Assembly: GCF_021147775.1 (NCBI RefSeq)
Contig: NZ_JAGTPK010000017.1
Span: 62,001-126,000 of the forward strand
Reading direction: 5' to 3'
Source of the DNA: Pseudomonas californiensis
GTDB taxonomy: Bacteria; Pseudomonadota; Gammaproteobacteria; Pseudomonadales; Pseudomonadaceae
Length of the DNA: 64,000 nucleotides
The translations under genes were made by a program, and so were the position numbers. Shown piece after piece: positions 50,793-60,485 of the stretch. The notes beneath the pieces are model-generated. The model saw only the letters and a program-made list of their open reading frames with translations. It did no database searches and was not told the origin of the DNA. Numbering within the stretch: the first letter of the stretch is position 1; each line of letters starts with the position of its first letter.

Positions 50793-52946
50793 ATGAACAA
50801 CCCTGATTTCCGGTTCCACTGTGTGCTCACGACCCTGTGCCTGTTGGCCGCTGGCAACGCAGCCAACGCATGCGCCACCGAGCAGGTCGAACTGGCTGCC
50901 TCCAGCGTCACCGCCAAAGCACCTTCACAAGAGCAGACCCCGGACACGCTTGACGCGTTAACCGCCGCCGGGTCCCGCTTGCCATTGACGGCTTTGCAGA
51001 CCCCCGCCAGCACCAGTGTGCTCAGCGGCAGCGAGGTCAGGCATCGCGGCGATGCCAACGTGCAGCAGGCAGTAGCCCGCAGCCCCGGCATCACGGCTAT
51101 CGGTACACCGGGAGACGGCGGCACGGCTTTGTCTGCACGGGGTTTCACCGGTCAGGGATCGGTCATGCAGCTGTATGACGGCACGCGCATGTACAGCGCC
51201 ATGGGTACGGTCACGATGCCGGTGGATACGTGGGCAATTGAACGCATCGACGTGTTGCGCGGCCCGGCTTCTGTCCTGTACGGCGAAGGGGCAACCGGCG
51301 CGGTGATCAACGTGATCCCCAAAAAGCCTTTCGATGGCGAGATCGAGAACCACCTGCGCCTTGGCTACGGCTCTTTCGACAGCCAGCAGACCGCGCTGGA
51401 CAGCGGCGGCTCGTTATCCGATACGCTGAGCTACCGCCTGAATCTCAACCAGTTGCGCAGCAACGGCTGGGTAGACCGCGGCGATTCGGACAGCACGTTT
51501 TTCAGCGGCGCATTGCGCTGGGAGGCGAGCGACAACCTGACGTTTACCCTGGCCCATGACGGCGGCACGCAGCGCCCGATGAACTACTTCGGCGTGCCGC
51601 TGATCAACGGCCGTTACCACGAAGGGTTGCGGGACAAAAACTACAACATTCAGAACGACAAGCAGCAGTACGATGATCAGTGGACCCGGCTGACTACCGA
51701 CTGGCAGATATCCGATCAGGTGGCGGCCAGCAACGAGCTGTACTACCTCAAGTCGCGTCGACGCTGGCAAAATGCTGAAAACTACAACTGGGACGTAGCC
51801 ACGCAACAGCTGTCACGCAGCGGCTACTTCGGCATCAAGCACAATCAGGAACAAGTGGGCGATCGCCAGACATTCACCTTCAAGCACACCCTGGCCGGGC
51901 TGGAAAGCCAAAGTGTGGTCGGCATCGACGTCAATCGCATTCGCTTCAAACTGACCAACAACTCACCGTTCGACGACGTCAACCCGGCGGGCGATCCGAT
52001 TGATCTGGCAAACCCCTCGCGTGCAGACTTTCAAAGCGCGTCGCCCTACTCGGCGCTGTTCAAGAGCACGGCGCAACAGCTGTCGGTGTTCGGCGAAAAC
52101 CGCACTGTGCTGACCGATCGACTCTCGCTCATCACGGGGGCGCGTCGGGACTACGTGAACATCGAGCGCAACGCCCTGCGTGACGACACCCGCACAGAGA
52201 AAGACCTGATCGGGGATAACTGGAAAGTCGGCCTGGTGTACGCCCTCACGCCGAGCAGTTCGGCCTACGCACAATACTCGACCAGCACGGACGGCGTGGG
52301 CAGCCTCGTCTCGCTCAACCCCAGCCAGCAGCAATTCGACTTGTCCACTGCCAGGCAGTCCGAAGTGGGTTTCAAACAGGCACTGTGGGATGAGCGTGTG
52401 GAATGGACGCTGGCCGCCTACCACATCGTCAAGAAAAAGCTGCTGACCACAGACGCCAGCAACCCTGACCTCACCCAGCAAGTCGGGCAGCAGTCATCCG
52501 ACGGACTCGAGGCCAGCGTGAAACTGAAGTTGCCTCAGGACTGGACCCTGAACGCCAATGCCGCCGTGGTACGTGCGCAATATGACGAGTTCGATCAAAG
52601 CGTTTCGGGCGTCGCCGTTTCACGCGACGGCAACCGTCCGGTCGATGTGCCGAAACGCACCGCCAACGTCTGGCTCGACAAGCAGATCACCCGCGACCTG
52701 CTGATCGGCGGCGGGCTGCGTTATGTCGACGCCCGTTACGCAGACATCGCCAATACCCACACGCTGCCAGCCTACACCGTGGCCGACGCCAGCCTGTCGT
52801 GGCAAGCGCTGCGCAACACCACGCTGGGGTTGCAGTTACGCAACCTGTTTGATCGCCAGTACGCCGCCAGCCAATACAACGAAGGCCAGCAATGGATTCT
52901 CGGCGAACCACGCTCGCTGTACCTGACGGCTGATTTGAGCTTCTGA
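50793..52946 (+). CDS. TonB-dependent outer-membrane receptor, putative zinc/metallophore uptake
   Basis: A 717-residue outer-membrane receptor with a signal peptide (residues about 1-27). The plug domain (about 60-165) has STSVLSGSEVRHRGDANV and IDVLRGPASVLYGEGATGAVIN, and the 22-strand barrel ends in Phe (LYLTADLSF). Sequence features are of the siderophore receptor class. The Zur box 46 bases upstream and the linked importer point to zinc or a zinc chelate. Same gene order as PA2911-PA2914 of P. aeruginosa. Its stop overlaps the ATPase start (TGATG). Confidence 0.9.
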   Translation: MNNPDFRFHCVLTTLCLLAAGNAANACATEQVELAASSVTAKAPSQEQTPDTLDALTAAGSRLPLTALQTPASTSVLSGSEVRHRGDANVQQAVARSPGITAIGTPGDGGTALSARGFTGQGSVMQLYDGTRMYSAMGTVTMPVDTWAIERIDVLRGPASVLYGEGATGAVINVIPKKPFDGEIENHLRLGYGSFDSQQTALDSGGSLSDTLSYRLNLNQLRSNGWVDRGDSDSTFFSGALRWEASDNLTFTLAHDGGTQRPMNYFGVPLINGRYHEGLRDKNYNIQNDKQQYDDQWTRLTTDWQISDQVAASNELYYLKSRRRWQNAENYNWDVATQQLSRSGYFGIKHNQEQVGDRQTFTFKHTLAGLESQSVVGIDVNRIRFKLTNNSPFDDVNPAGDPIDLANPSRADFQSASPYSALFKSTAQQLSVFGENRTVLTDRLSLITGARRDYVNIERNALRDDTRTEKDLIGDNWKVGLVYALTPSSSAYAQYSTSTDGVGSLVSLNPSQQQFDLSTARQSEVGFKQALWDERVEWTLAAYHIVKKKLLTTDASNPDLTQQVGQQSSDGLEASVKLKLPQDWTLNANAAVVRAQYDEFDQSVSGVAVSRDGNRPVDVPKRTANVWLDKQITRDLLIGGGLRYVDARYADIANTHTLPAYTVADASLSWQALRNTTLGLQLRNLFDRQYAASQYNEGQQWILGEPRSLYLTADLSF

Positions 52947-53725
52947 TGCTGACACTCCACGGCCTGGCGTGGCGCCCGGAACAGACAGCGGTCTGCCGCC
53001 ACGAACACTTTGCGCTGAACGACATCGACCTGCAGATTGCTGCAGGTGAGTTCGTGGGCCTGATCGGTCCCAACGGCAGCGGCAAGACCAGCCTGTTGCG
53101 CTGTGCTTTTCGCTACAGCCGTCCGCACGGCGGCAACGTAGCCGTCAACGGTCACGACATCTGGACCCGCAGCCCACGCTGGTGCGCGCGGCACGTGGCG
53201 GTGGTCGCGCAGGAGTTTCCCGAAGCGTTCGGCCTGACCCTGCAGGAGGTCACGGCCATGGGCCGCGCGCCTCATCAACGGTTCTTTGCCGCCGACAGCG
53301 CTCATGACCGCGCGCTGGTTGAGCAGGCATTGAAAGACGTGGGCCTGGCCGGTTACGAGCAACATCGCTTCGACACGCTGTCCGGCGGAGAAAAACAGCG
53401 GGGGCTGCTGGCGCGGGCTCTGGTGCAGCAGCCCCGCCTGATGGTGCTCGACGAGCCCACCAATCACCTCGACCCGCGCCATCAGCTCGAACTGCTGGGC
53501 CTGGTAAAACAGCTCGGCGTAGCAACACTCGCCAGCATTCATGACCTGAATCTGGCGGCGGCATTTTGTGATCGTCTCTGCGTGATTCATCATGGCAGGC
53601 TTGTCGCCCAGGGCACGCCGTGGGAGGTGCTGACCCCAGACATGTTGCACAACGTATTCGGCGCCAAGGCGCTGATCGATCGTCACCCTTTGCGCAATTA
53701 TCCGCGTATCACCTGGATCCCCTGA
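52946..53725 (+). CDS. ABC transporter ATPase (FecE/BtuD type)
   Basis: A 259-residue ATPase of an iron-siderophore/B12-type importer. Walker A is GLIGPNGSGKTSLLR, signature TLSGGEKQRGLLARAL and Walker B RLMVLDEPTNHLD. The arginine of the usual LSGGExQR is present. It begins on the last base of the receptor stop codon, so the two genes are coupled, and ends one base before the binding protein gene. It powers the 54683-55723 permease. Confidence 0.93.
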   Translation: MLTLHGLAWRPEQTAVCRHEHFALNDIDLQIAAGEFVGLIGPNGSGKTSLLRCAFRYSRPHGGNVAVNGHDIWTRSPRWCARHVAVVAQEFPEAFGLTLQEVTAMGRAPHQRFFAADSAHDRALVEQALKDVGLAGYEQHRFDTLSGGEKQRGLLARALVQQPRLMVLDEPTNHLDPRHQLELLGLVKQLGVATLASIHDLNLAAAFCDRLCVIHHGRLVAQGTPWEVLTPDMLHNVFGAKALIDRHPLRNYPRITWIP

Positions 53726-53726
53726 C

Positions 53727-54686
53727 ATGAAATCCTTGTTCACCCGACTGGCGTGTGCGGCATTGCTGGCCAGCCCATTGGCTCAGGCAGACGCCACTGT
53801 TTATCCGGTTACCGTGAAAAGCTGTGACCGCGCTGTAACGTTCGACGCCGCCCCCAGGCGCGCTGTCAGTAACGATGTGAACCTCACGCAGATGATGGTT
53901 GCGCTGGGGCTGCAGCCCAACATGGTCGGTTACAGCGGCGTGACCGGCTGGAACAAGCCAACCCCCGACCTGTTGCACAAGCTCGGCAATCTGCCAGAGC
54001 TGGCCAGCAAATACCCGTCACTGGAAACGCTGCTCAACGCCAATGCGGATTTCTATTTTGCAGGCTGGAATTACGGCATGCGGGTCGGTGGCGATGTCAC
54101 GCCGCAGAGCCTGGCGCCGCTTGGCATCAAGGCCTACGAGTTGACAGAGTCCTGCGCGCAGATCATGTCGCGCAATGAAGCGACACTTGAGGATGTCTAT
54201 AACGACTTGCTCAATCTGGGGCGGATCTTCGACGTTCAGGACCGGGCGCAGGCGCTGGTCGCGCAGATGCAGAGCCGGGTAAAAGCAGTCCAGACGCAAG
54301 TGGCAGGCAAACCCGTGCCCAGGGTCTTTCTGTACGACAGTGGCGAAGACCGGCCCATGACGGCTGGGCGTCTGGCCATACCGCAAGCGCTGATCAGCGC
54401 GGCCGGCGGGCGCAACGTCATGGATAACGTCTCGGCCAGCTGGACCCACGTCAATTGGGAATCGGTGGTGGCCAGCAACCCCGAGGTCATCGTGATCGTC
54501 GATTATGGCGACGTCAGTGCGACCCAGAAACAGTACTTTCTGGAACACGACCCGGCGCTGCAATCCATCGACGCCATCCGCAACCGGCGCTACGTGGTGC
54601 TGCCGTATGTTGCCGTCACGCCCGGGCTGGATAACGTCACCGCCATCGAAACCCTGGCTGCCACCTTCCACGGAGCCGCGCGGTGA
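53727..54686 (+). CDS. Periplasmic metal/siderophore-binding protein (PF01497 type)
   Basis: A 319-residue binding protein with a signal peptide (ACAALLASPLAQA). The fold with two lobes and a helical backbone is indicated by APRRAVSNDVNLTQMMVALGLQPNMVGYSG, ASKYPSLETLLNANADFYFAG and ASNPEVIVIVDYGD. Four mature-region cysteines are few, and no His-rich loop like that of ZnuA is present, so it probably binds a metal complex rather than bare zinc. It starts one base after the ATPase stop; its own stop overlaps the permease GTG by four bases. Confidence 0.9.
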   Translation: MKSLFTRLACAALLASPLAQADATVYPVTVKSCDRAVTFDAAPRRAVSNDVNLTQMMVALGLQPNMVGYSGVTGWNKPTPDLLHKLGNLPELASKYPSLETLLNANADFYFAGWNYGMRVGGDVTPQSLAPLGIKAYELTESCAQIMSRNEATLEDVYNDLLNLGRIFDVQDRAQALVAQMQSRVKAVQTQVAGKPVPRVFLYDSGEDRPMTAGRLAIPQALISAAGGRNVMDNVSASWTHVNWESVVASNPEVIVIVDYGDVSATQKQYFLEHDPALQSIDAIRNRRYVVLPYVAVTPGLDNVTAIETLAATFHGAAR

Positions 54687-55723
54687 CCCTGACGCAATGG
54701 GTGACTGAGCGACCCAGCCGATACACCGGTCTGCTGGCGGTGCTGATGGTGACGCTGGTGATGTCCTGTGTGGTGTGCACCACGTTTGGCGCGGCCCCGG
54801 TGCCGTTGCGTCAGGTCGCCGGCATTCTGATGTCCCGACTGTTCGACGTGGCGCCCTCGTCCCTTCAGTGGACCGCAGGGCAGGAAACCATTGTCTGGCT
54901 GATCCGCACACCTCGCGTATTGCTCGGCGCGCTGGTGGGCGCGGGTCTGGCGCTGATCGGCACCGTGCTGCAGGCCGTGACACGCAACCCGCTGGCAGAC
55001 CCGCACCTGCTCGGCGCCACATCCGGCGCAACACTGGGCGCCGTGATCGTGGTCATGCATGTCGGTGAGGTGCTGGGCATGCTGACTCTGCCATTAGCGG
55101 CCTTTACCGGCGCGCTGACCAGCCTGTGTCTGGTGCTCTGGTTGTCCAGCCGTCAGGGTCGCCTGGAAAGCCATCGCCTGTTGCTCGGTGGTGTCGCGGT
55201 GTCATTCGTGATGATGGCCATCGCCAACCTGATGCTGTTTCTCGGTGACCACCGGGCCAGCTCTTCAGTGATTTTCTGGATGCTCGGCGGCCTGGGCCTG
55301 GCTCGCTGGGAACTGCTGCTGGTGCCGCTGTTCACGGTGCTGGCGGGATGGATGTTTTTGCAAGGGCTCGGTCGATCCCTGAACGCGCTGATGGTAGGCG
55401 ATCAGACGGCCGCAAGCCTTGGCTTGCAGGTTCGCAATGTACGCCTGCTGGTATTTCTCATCGCGTCGCTGATGACCGGTGTACTGGTCGCGCTGTGCGG
55501 CGCCATCGGCTTTGTCGGCTTGATGGTGCCGCATATCGCCCGCCGCCTGGTGGGCTCGGAGCATCGCCGCCTGCTGCCCGTCGCGGCGCTGCTGGGTGCG
55601 CTGCTGATGATCTGGGTCGACGTGATCTCCCGTACGCTGATCGCGCCGGAAGACTTGCCGATAGGCATTGCGACAGCGCTGCTGGGCGGGCTGTTTTTCA
55701 TCTTCATGATGCGGCGAGGCTGA
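54683..55723 (+). CDS. FecCD-family ABC transporter permease
   Basis: A 346-residue inner-membrane permease with about ten helices. Family marks are RTPRVLLGALVGAGLALIG, VTRNPLADPHLLGATSGA and the cytoplasmic loop GAIGFVGLMVPHIARRLVG. It begins with GTG overlapping the binding-protein stop. As the last gene of the Zur-controlled operon it completes a receptor-ATPase-binding protein-permease uptake route for a zinc complex or related metallophore. The lipase gene converges 24 bases downstream. Confidence 0.93.
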   Translation: MTLTQWVTERPSRYTGLLAVLMVTLVMSCVVCTTFGAAPVPLRQVAGILMSRLFDVAPSSLQWTAGQETIVWLIRTPRVLLGALVGAGLALIGTVLQAVTRNPLADPHLLGATSGATLGAVIVVMHVGEVLGMLTLPLAAFTGALTSLCLVLWLSSRQGRLESHRLLLGGVAVSFVMMAIANLMLFLGDHRASSSVIFWMLGGLGLARWELLLVPLFTVLAGWMFLQGLGRSLNALMVGDQTAASLGLQVRNVRLLVFLIASLMTGVLVALCGAIGFVGLMVPHIARRLVGSEHRRLLPVAALLGALLMIWVDVISRTLIAPEDLPIGIATALLGGLFFIFMMRRG

Positions 55724-55747
55724 GCCATCGCCCAAGCGACAATACGA

Positions 55748-57034
55748 TCATGACGCCCGAATGCGCCCGACCTTTGGGATCGGCACCGCCAGGCCGCAGT
55801 TGCCCGGTATCGACTCACCGGCAAACGCTTTGCTGACAAATTGTGTCGAGTCGACCAGCGAGCCGTTGACCGTGCCGGAATGATCGAGCTGTGGATAAAA
55901 ATGCCACTCGATCCGGTCACCGGCCTTGCAGGCATCGTTGACCAGAGCGATCTGGCTCGGCACATAGACGACCTGATCCTGACCGCCCGTGCCAATGAAC
56001 ATCGGGATGTCCGTCTTCAGCGTCGGATAGGCCGATACCCGGTTGACGTTATCCAGCGCTGCCTTTGGCGACTGCCTGAAACTGTTGTTGTAGGTCAGGC
56101 CATCCTGCAAAACCTTGTGTTCAATGGCGCCCAGGCATTCACGCTGGCTGGTTTCGAACGCGGCCATGGCCGGTGCATCCAGATACTGCGCCGGGACGAA
56201 CGACGGATCGAGCAGCGTTGCGGTGCTTAGCCGCAGCAGGTTGTAGGCAAGAGTCGGAAGCACCAGATCGCGGGCCTTGGCCAGCTCGGCATTATCGGCG
56301 TGCTCACGGACCACCGCATACGGTGTACCGGTGGCAACTACCCCGACAATGTTCAGCTCGGGCGCATAGGTTTTCCCGTACACCGCCGTGGCAAACGCTG
56401 CCCGCCCACCTTGCGACTGACCGAATACGACCACCCAGGATGGCAGGTCAAAATGGGCGCCCGATACCGCACGTATACTGTCGAGCACTCCGTAGGCCAG
56501 CGGGCTGGTCAGTCCGTAAGGGTGCAAGCCCGGCGTGCCGAGGCCCTGATAGTCAGTGGCGACAATCGCGTAACCCTGCCCGAGCCAGTAATTGAGGTAG
56601 CGCGTGTCGCGTTCACTGCGACCGGCAAACGACGGCGCACAGACATCGGCGCTGCCGACCGTGCCGTGAGCCCAGGCCATCAACGGCCAGCCACCTTGTG
56701 GTGGTTTTCCCTTGGGGATGAACAACGCACCGGACACGACCACCGAACGGGTGCTGTCCAGCCCGTCGGTCGAGGTGTACAGAATGCGAATGTTCTGCCC
56801 GGCTTCGTCGAGACTCTGCCGAGCGGTCAGCGGCTCGCTGCTCAGCATCTTCCCGGGCGCTGACGGCACTGCGCCGGTCCACGTATAGAACGCCGGAACG
56901 CCGCCTTCACCTGGCAAACTTGCAGCCTGGGGCGGCGCAATCGGCTTGCCACTACAGCCTGCAAGCAGCGCCAGCAGTACGCCGGACAGAACGCCCGGCA
57001 AGCGAAACGAACAGGGTCTGGACGAGCGCATCAT
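55748..57034 (-). CDS. Secretory lipase-family lipoprotein
   Basis: A 428-residue alpha/beta hydrolase. The N-terminus has a lipoprotein signal with lipobox LLAGCSG, so it is probably membrane-anchored in the periplasm or outer membrane. The nucleophile elbow is VVFGQSQGGRAAF (G-Q-S-Q-G, about Ser 213), and the catalytic Asp and His are near GTGGQDQVV and HFYPQLDHSGTV. It resembles the LIP secretory lipase family common in fungi and actinobacteria. GGAG lies before the ATG. Substrate unknown. Confidence 0.83.
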   Translation of the reverse strand: MMRSSRPCSFRLPGVLSGVLLALLAGCSGKPIAPPQAASLPGEGGVPAFYTWTGAVPSAPGKMLSSEPLTARQSLDEAGQNIRILYTSTDGLDSTRSVVVSGALFIPKGKPPQGGWPLMAWAHGTVGSADVCAPSFAGRSERDTRYLNYWLGQGYAIVATDYQGLGTPGLHPYGLTSPLAYGVLDSIRAVSGAHFDLPSWVVVFGQSQGGRAAFATAVYGKTYAPELNIVGVVATGTPYAVVREHADNAELAKARDLVLPTLAYNLLRLSTATLLDPSFVPAQYLDAPAMAAFETSQRECLGAIEHKVLQDGLTYNNSFRQSPKAALDNVNRVSAYPTLKTDIPMFIGTGGQDQVVYVPSQIALVNDACKAGDRIEWHFYPQLDHSGTVNGSLVDSTQFVSKAFAGESIPGNCGLAVPIPKVGRIRAS

Positions 57035-57084
57035 TTGATCTCCGCAGGGCGGCGAATGCAGATTCGTCTTCGACCCTGAGCCGA

Positions 57085-60000
57085 TTAGAACACCAATGTC
57101 ACCCGCGCGTTAAGCGCCTGGTCGGACGTGTCGCTGCCCATCTGACCGTTATAACTGACACCCACGCTGAGGGTTTCGCTGAGACCCAGATCGACGCCCG
57201 CGCCCACTACTGCCGCGTTACGCGCTATCGGTGCGCCCGACAACTCAAAGGTATCGCCGCCCCTGAACGCAGCGCGGCTTTCCGGCGTCACATCACCATA
57301 TGCACGACGCCAGCCCAGCGTAGCGTTGGGTTTGACGTCTACACTGCCCACGCTCAAATGCGTGGCAGCGCGCACGCCCAGGGTGCTGAACGTGACGTGG
57401 TTGTCCTGAGACTTGTTCTCGAGGCTGATCGCATTGCTGCTCTCATCGAAACCCTCGGTGTCCAGCCTGACATGGGCCAGATTCGCGAAAGGTTCGAGTT
57501 GCGCATTGCCCAGTTCGATCGCGTACCCCAGTTCGCCAAACACCTGATTGGTCGCGGCCTGATAATCATGCTTGAGACGTTCGGATGAGCCTGGCAAGTC
57601 CAGCGTGCGCTTGGCTGTCAGCTCATGCCAGGTGCGCACTGCGCCGAGTCGCAGGCCCAACGCGCCCCACTTCGCCCCGCCATAGACACCCAGATGGTAG
57701 TTGTCGCTGTCTGTCGAGCCGGATGCCTGCCGCAGATCGAAGCTGCTGTTGCTGAACCCGGCCAACGCACCCACTCGCCAGGTATCGTCGAGCGGCACAT
57801 CCGCCCCGATCAGCAGACCGCTGGTGTGGCTCTTTAGGCCGGACACATCACCGGTGCTGTCGGTCTTGCCGGTGGCGCCCAATGCCTGAGTCCACACCAC
57901 GCCGCGGGACGCATCTCCGGCCAGGGTCTGCGTCGCGCTGCCCGAGGCCTGCGCTGACTGCGATTGCTGCATGCGGTCGGCCATGGCATTGCGCACCAGA
58001 CGGCTGTCCTCGATCAGCGCCGACTGCGTTGACGCGTGCAGCTCGTTGGACAGCGCCTTGAACGTGGCTTGTGCCGTGGACGCATCCGCCTGTACCACTT
58101 GCCTCCAGAGCGCGTTGCCTGCACCCGCACTGTCCAGCCCTTGAGCAACCGCGCGCGCATTGTCGCTGGTTGCCAGACCGGCAAACGCCTGCGCATTGCG
58201 ATCCAGCGTCAGCCCGACATCCGTGGCGGTGTAATTGAGGGTGGGTGCAAGAAAGGCAAAGTTCGACTGCACCGTACCAAATGCACCGCTGACACCGCCC
58301 GCAGCCGAAAGGATCGAGTAGCGGCTGGCGGCCGTCCAGTTACCGGTCTGGACCAGCGAAAGCGTACTGTTGTTAACCGTTGCACGCCCGCTCGCCACAA
58401 TACGGTCGGCGTTGCCGGTGGCGTCCGATTCCACCTGATACGTCGCACCCTGGGCGAGGTTGACGTTGCCATTGACGTTCAATTGCCCCACTGAGTTGCC
58501 CGGCGCAACCACGCCACCCTGCGCAACATTGATCCCGCCAACCGTACCGTTGCCACCCAGCGTCGCGCCCTGCTGCACGTTGACGACAGAGTTGGCGAGC
58601 CGCCCGTTGACGGCCAGACGTCCGGCCTGCACGGTGGTCGGTCCGGACAGGCTGTTGTCACCCGTCAGGTTCAGCGAACCGGCACCGCGTTTGATCAGTG
58701 AACCGTTGCCACTGATTGCGTTGGCCAGTGTGTTATCCGTCGATTGATCTACAACCAGCGTGGCGTTATCGGTGATCGCGCCGCTGCCGAAGGCTTTGGC
58801 GTGACCCGTCAGAGTGCCGCCATTGATCACGGTGCCGCCTGCATAGCTGTTGTTACCCGTCAGCATCAGATTACCGCTGCCGTTCTTGATCAGCCCGCCG
58901 CTGCCGCTGATGTCGTTGCGCCAGGCATCGACCGCGTTATAGCCGCCCTGGCTGGCGTCCATGTTGACCGTAACGGTCGAATTGAACGCTGCATAACCGT
59001 CGCCCGCGGCGTAAAGGTTCAAGCGGCCGTAACCACCGGACTGATCAATAACCGCGTAGCCCGACGAGATCTCGGTAGTCGCCAGAATGTCGCGACGCTG
59101 GATGGCATCCAGATACGGGAAGCGAGTCTCAAGCAACACCTCGGCATTGACCGGCACGACCGGTGCCAGATTGGTCGGGCCAACCGGGTCGAACCCATAG
59201 GTCATGCGCGAGGTGTACAGCGCCTTGTCCTGTGCGTGCTGAGAATTGCGATCGGTGGCCGGGTCGATGCTCGCCATGCAGTTGTTGATGTCGCCACCGC
59301 ACTGCGCGGTGAAATACGTCAGCGCCTGCGCTCGGGCGTCAGCGCGCAGCTGTGCGTTGGCCGGATTGGACAGGTTGTCGATCGCGAAATACGTGGCGGT
59401 GATACGCCCGCCCATGACATCGAACGGCGAATGCATGCCGGCTTCAATCCGGTTGTCACCAATGTCGGAGGCGCGCAGCATCAGTTCGCTGTAACGCTCG
59501 GGAATGGCATAAGCCAATGCGATAGACGACAGGTACGCCGCGTTGGTGTGCCCACTCGGGAAACCGGCATCGCTGGCGGGCGTAGTGCTCTTGGCGGGGC
59601 GCAGCGAAGGCTGCACGACAAACTCAAGGCTCTGCCCGTCCAGCGTCTGACGCCATGGCCGCGGATACTGATAGTGCGACTTGGCCGGTGTCGTGGAGGC
59701 GTCATTGCGTACCGCGCCCACCAGATCGACGACCTTGCCGAGCGCCGACGACGAACTGCCTGCGCCGTTACCTTTGTCGTCGTACTTGATGGTCTTGTTG
59801 CTGTCGTCAAACTGGGTAATGGTCGTGAACGCGCCCGACCCCGCTTTATACGCATTGCTCAACGAACCCAGTCCGCTGATGGCGCTGTAGCTCTGATCAC
59901 GGCGGTCGTCGAAATAGGCCGCCGTTTCCCGAGCGAGCGTTCGCGAATTGGCGCGGTCCAGTACCAACTGCAAGTTACGCTTGAGCAGGCTCTGCCCAAG

Positions 60001-60183
60001 AGCAGTCGGCGTGCCCGTGTCCCAGGTCGCCCCTGTCGTCCAGAGCGTACCAAACCCGGAAAGCAGATCGACACCGTTGATGCGGTCATCCCCTGAACGA
60101 CCCGCCGCCTGCACGGATACCGCCAGCACTGAAAGTATCAATGACGACACCATTGCGCTGGCAGCTGTTTTATTGCACGACAT
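57085..60183 (-). CDS. Autotransporter with class A acid phosphatase (PAP2) passenger
   Basis: A 1032-residue type Va autotransporter. After the signal peptide (SLILSVLAVSVQA), the passenger holds all three PAP2 phosphatase motifs: K-x6-RP in KSHYQYPRPW, PSGH in GFPSGHTNAAY and R-x5-H-x3-D in NRIEAGMHSPFD (about 165-260). Beta-helix repeats of the type LIKNGSGNLMLTGNNSY and GTLTGHAK follow (about 400-620), then a C-terminal beta-barrel (about 770-1032) ending LNARVTLVF. The enzyme is thus predicted to sit on the cell surface and release phosphate from host or lipid substrates. It is in a unit of its own. Confidence 0.9.
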   Translation of the reverse strand: MSCNKTAASAMVSSLILSVLAVSVQAAGRSGDDRINGVDLLSGFGTLWTTGATWDTGTPTALGQSLLKRNLQLVLDRANSRTLARETAAYFDDRRDQSYSAISGLGSLSNAYKAGSGAFTTITQFDDSNKTIKYDDKGNGAGSSSSALGKVVDLVGAVRNDASTTPAKSHYQYPRPWRQTLDGQSLEFVVQPSLRPAKSTTPASDAGFPSGHTNAAYLSSIALAYAIPERYSELMLRASDIGDNRIEAGMHSPFDVMGGRITATYFAIDNLSNPANAQLRADARAQALTYFTAQCGGDINNCMASIDPATDRNSQHAQDKALYTSRMTYGFDPVGPTNLAPVVPVNAEVLLETRFPYLDAIQRRDILATTEISSGYAVIDQSGGYGRLNLYAAGDGYAAFNSTVTVNMDASQGGYNAVDAWRNDISGSGGLIKNGSGNLMLTGNNSYAGGTVINGGTLTGHAKAFGSGAITDNATLVVDQSTDNTLANAISGNGSLIKRGAGSLNLTGDNSLSGPTTVQAGRLAVNGRLANSVVNVQQGATLGGNGTVGGINVAQGGVVAPGNSVGQLNVNGNVNLAQGATYQVESDATGNADRIVASGRATVNNSTLSLVQTGNWTAASRYSILSAAGGVSGAFGTVQSNFAFLAPTLNYTATDVGLTLDRNAQAFAGLATSDNARAVAQGLDSAGAGNALWRQVVQADASTAQATFKALSNELHASTQSALIEDSRLVRNAMADRMQQSQSAQASGSATQTLAGDASRGVVWTQALGATGKTDSTGDVSGLKSHTSGLLIGADVPLDDTWRVGALAGFSNSSFDLRQASGSTDSDNYHLGVYGGAKWGALGLRLGAVRTWHELTAKRTLDLPGSSERLKHDYQAATNQVFGELGYAIELGNAQLEPFANLAHVRLDTEGFDESSNAISLENKSQDNHVTFSTLGVRAATHLSVGSVDVKPNATLGWRRAYGDVTPESRAAFRGGDTFELSGAPIARNAAVVGAGVDLGLSETLSVGVSYNGQMGSDTSDQALNARVTLVF

Positions 60184-60437
60184 AGAACGCCCTTCGCTTC
60201 ATTCAGATAAAGCGCTGAAGCTAACAAGCCGTGTTTACAACTGGATGTATCTGTCATGACACATTTGTGGGACGTAATCGGCGTATCTGAATGGCGCACT
60301 GCCACAATCGCTGAACCAATGGTTTACCCTTCCGGTCTGCACTAGAGACGGCAGGCTCGTCTATAGTTAGTTGGAAGGTAACCACGCAGTGGCTCTGTTG
60401 CAGCGACAAACGACTCAGATAAATGACAGGAGTACAC

Positions 60438-60455
60438 ATGAGCTTTTTATCCTGA
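60438..60455 (+). CDS. Five-codon minicistron upstream of the hybrid kinase (possible leader)
   Basis: An ATG with AGGAG six bases upstream opens a five-codon frame (MSFLS, then TGA), 30 bases before the kinase ATG. The ribosome site is at least as strong as that of the kinase. It could be a leader peptide or the mark of an abandoned start. The rest of 60184-60485 shows no gene I can support. Confidence 0.3.
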   Translation: MSFLS

Positions 60456-60485
60456 ATCGACCATGCCGCTCCAGAGAGGAATTAA

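Noticed and set aside
58744..60096. Plus-strand open frame of 450 codons opposite the autotransporter
   Set aside because: It is antisense to intact PAP2 motifs and shows no own signal or motif.
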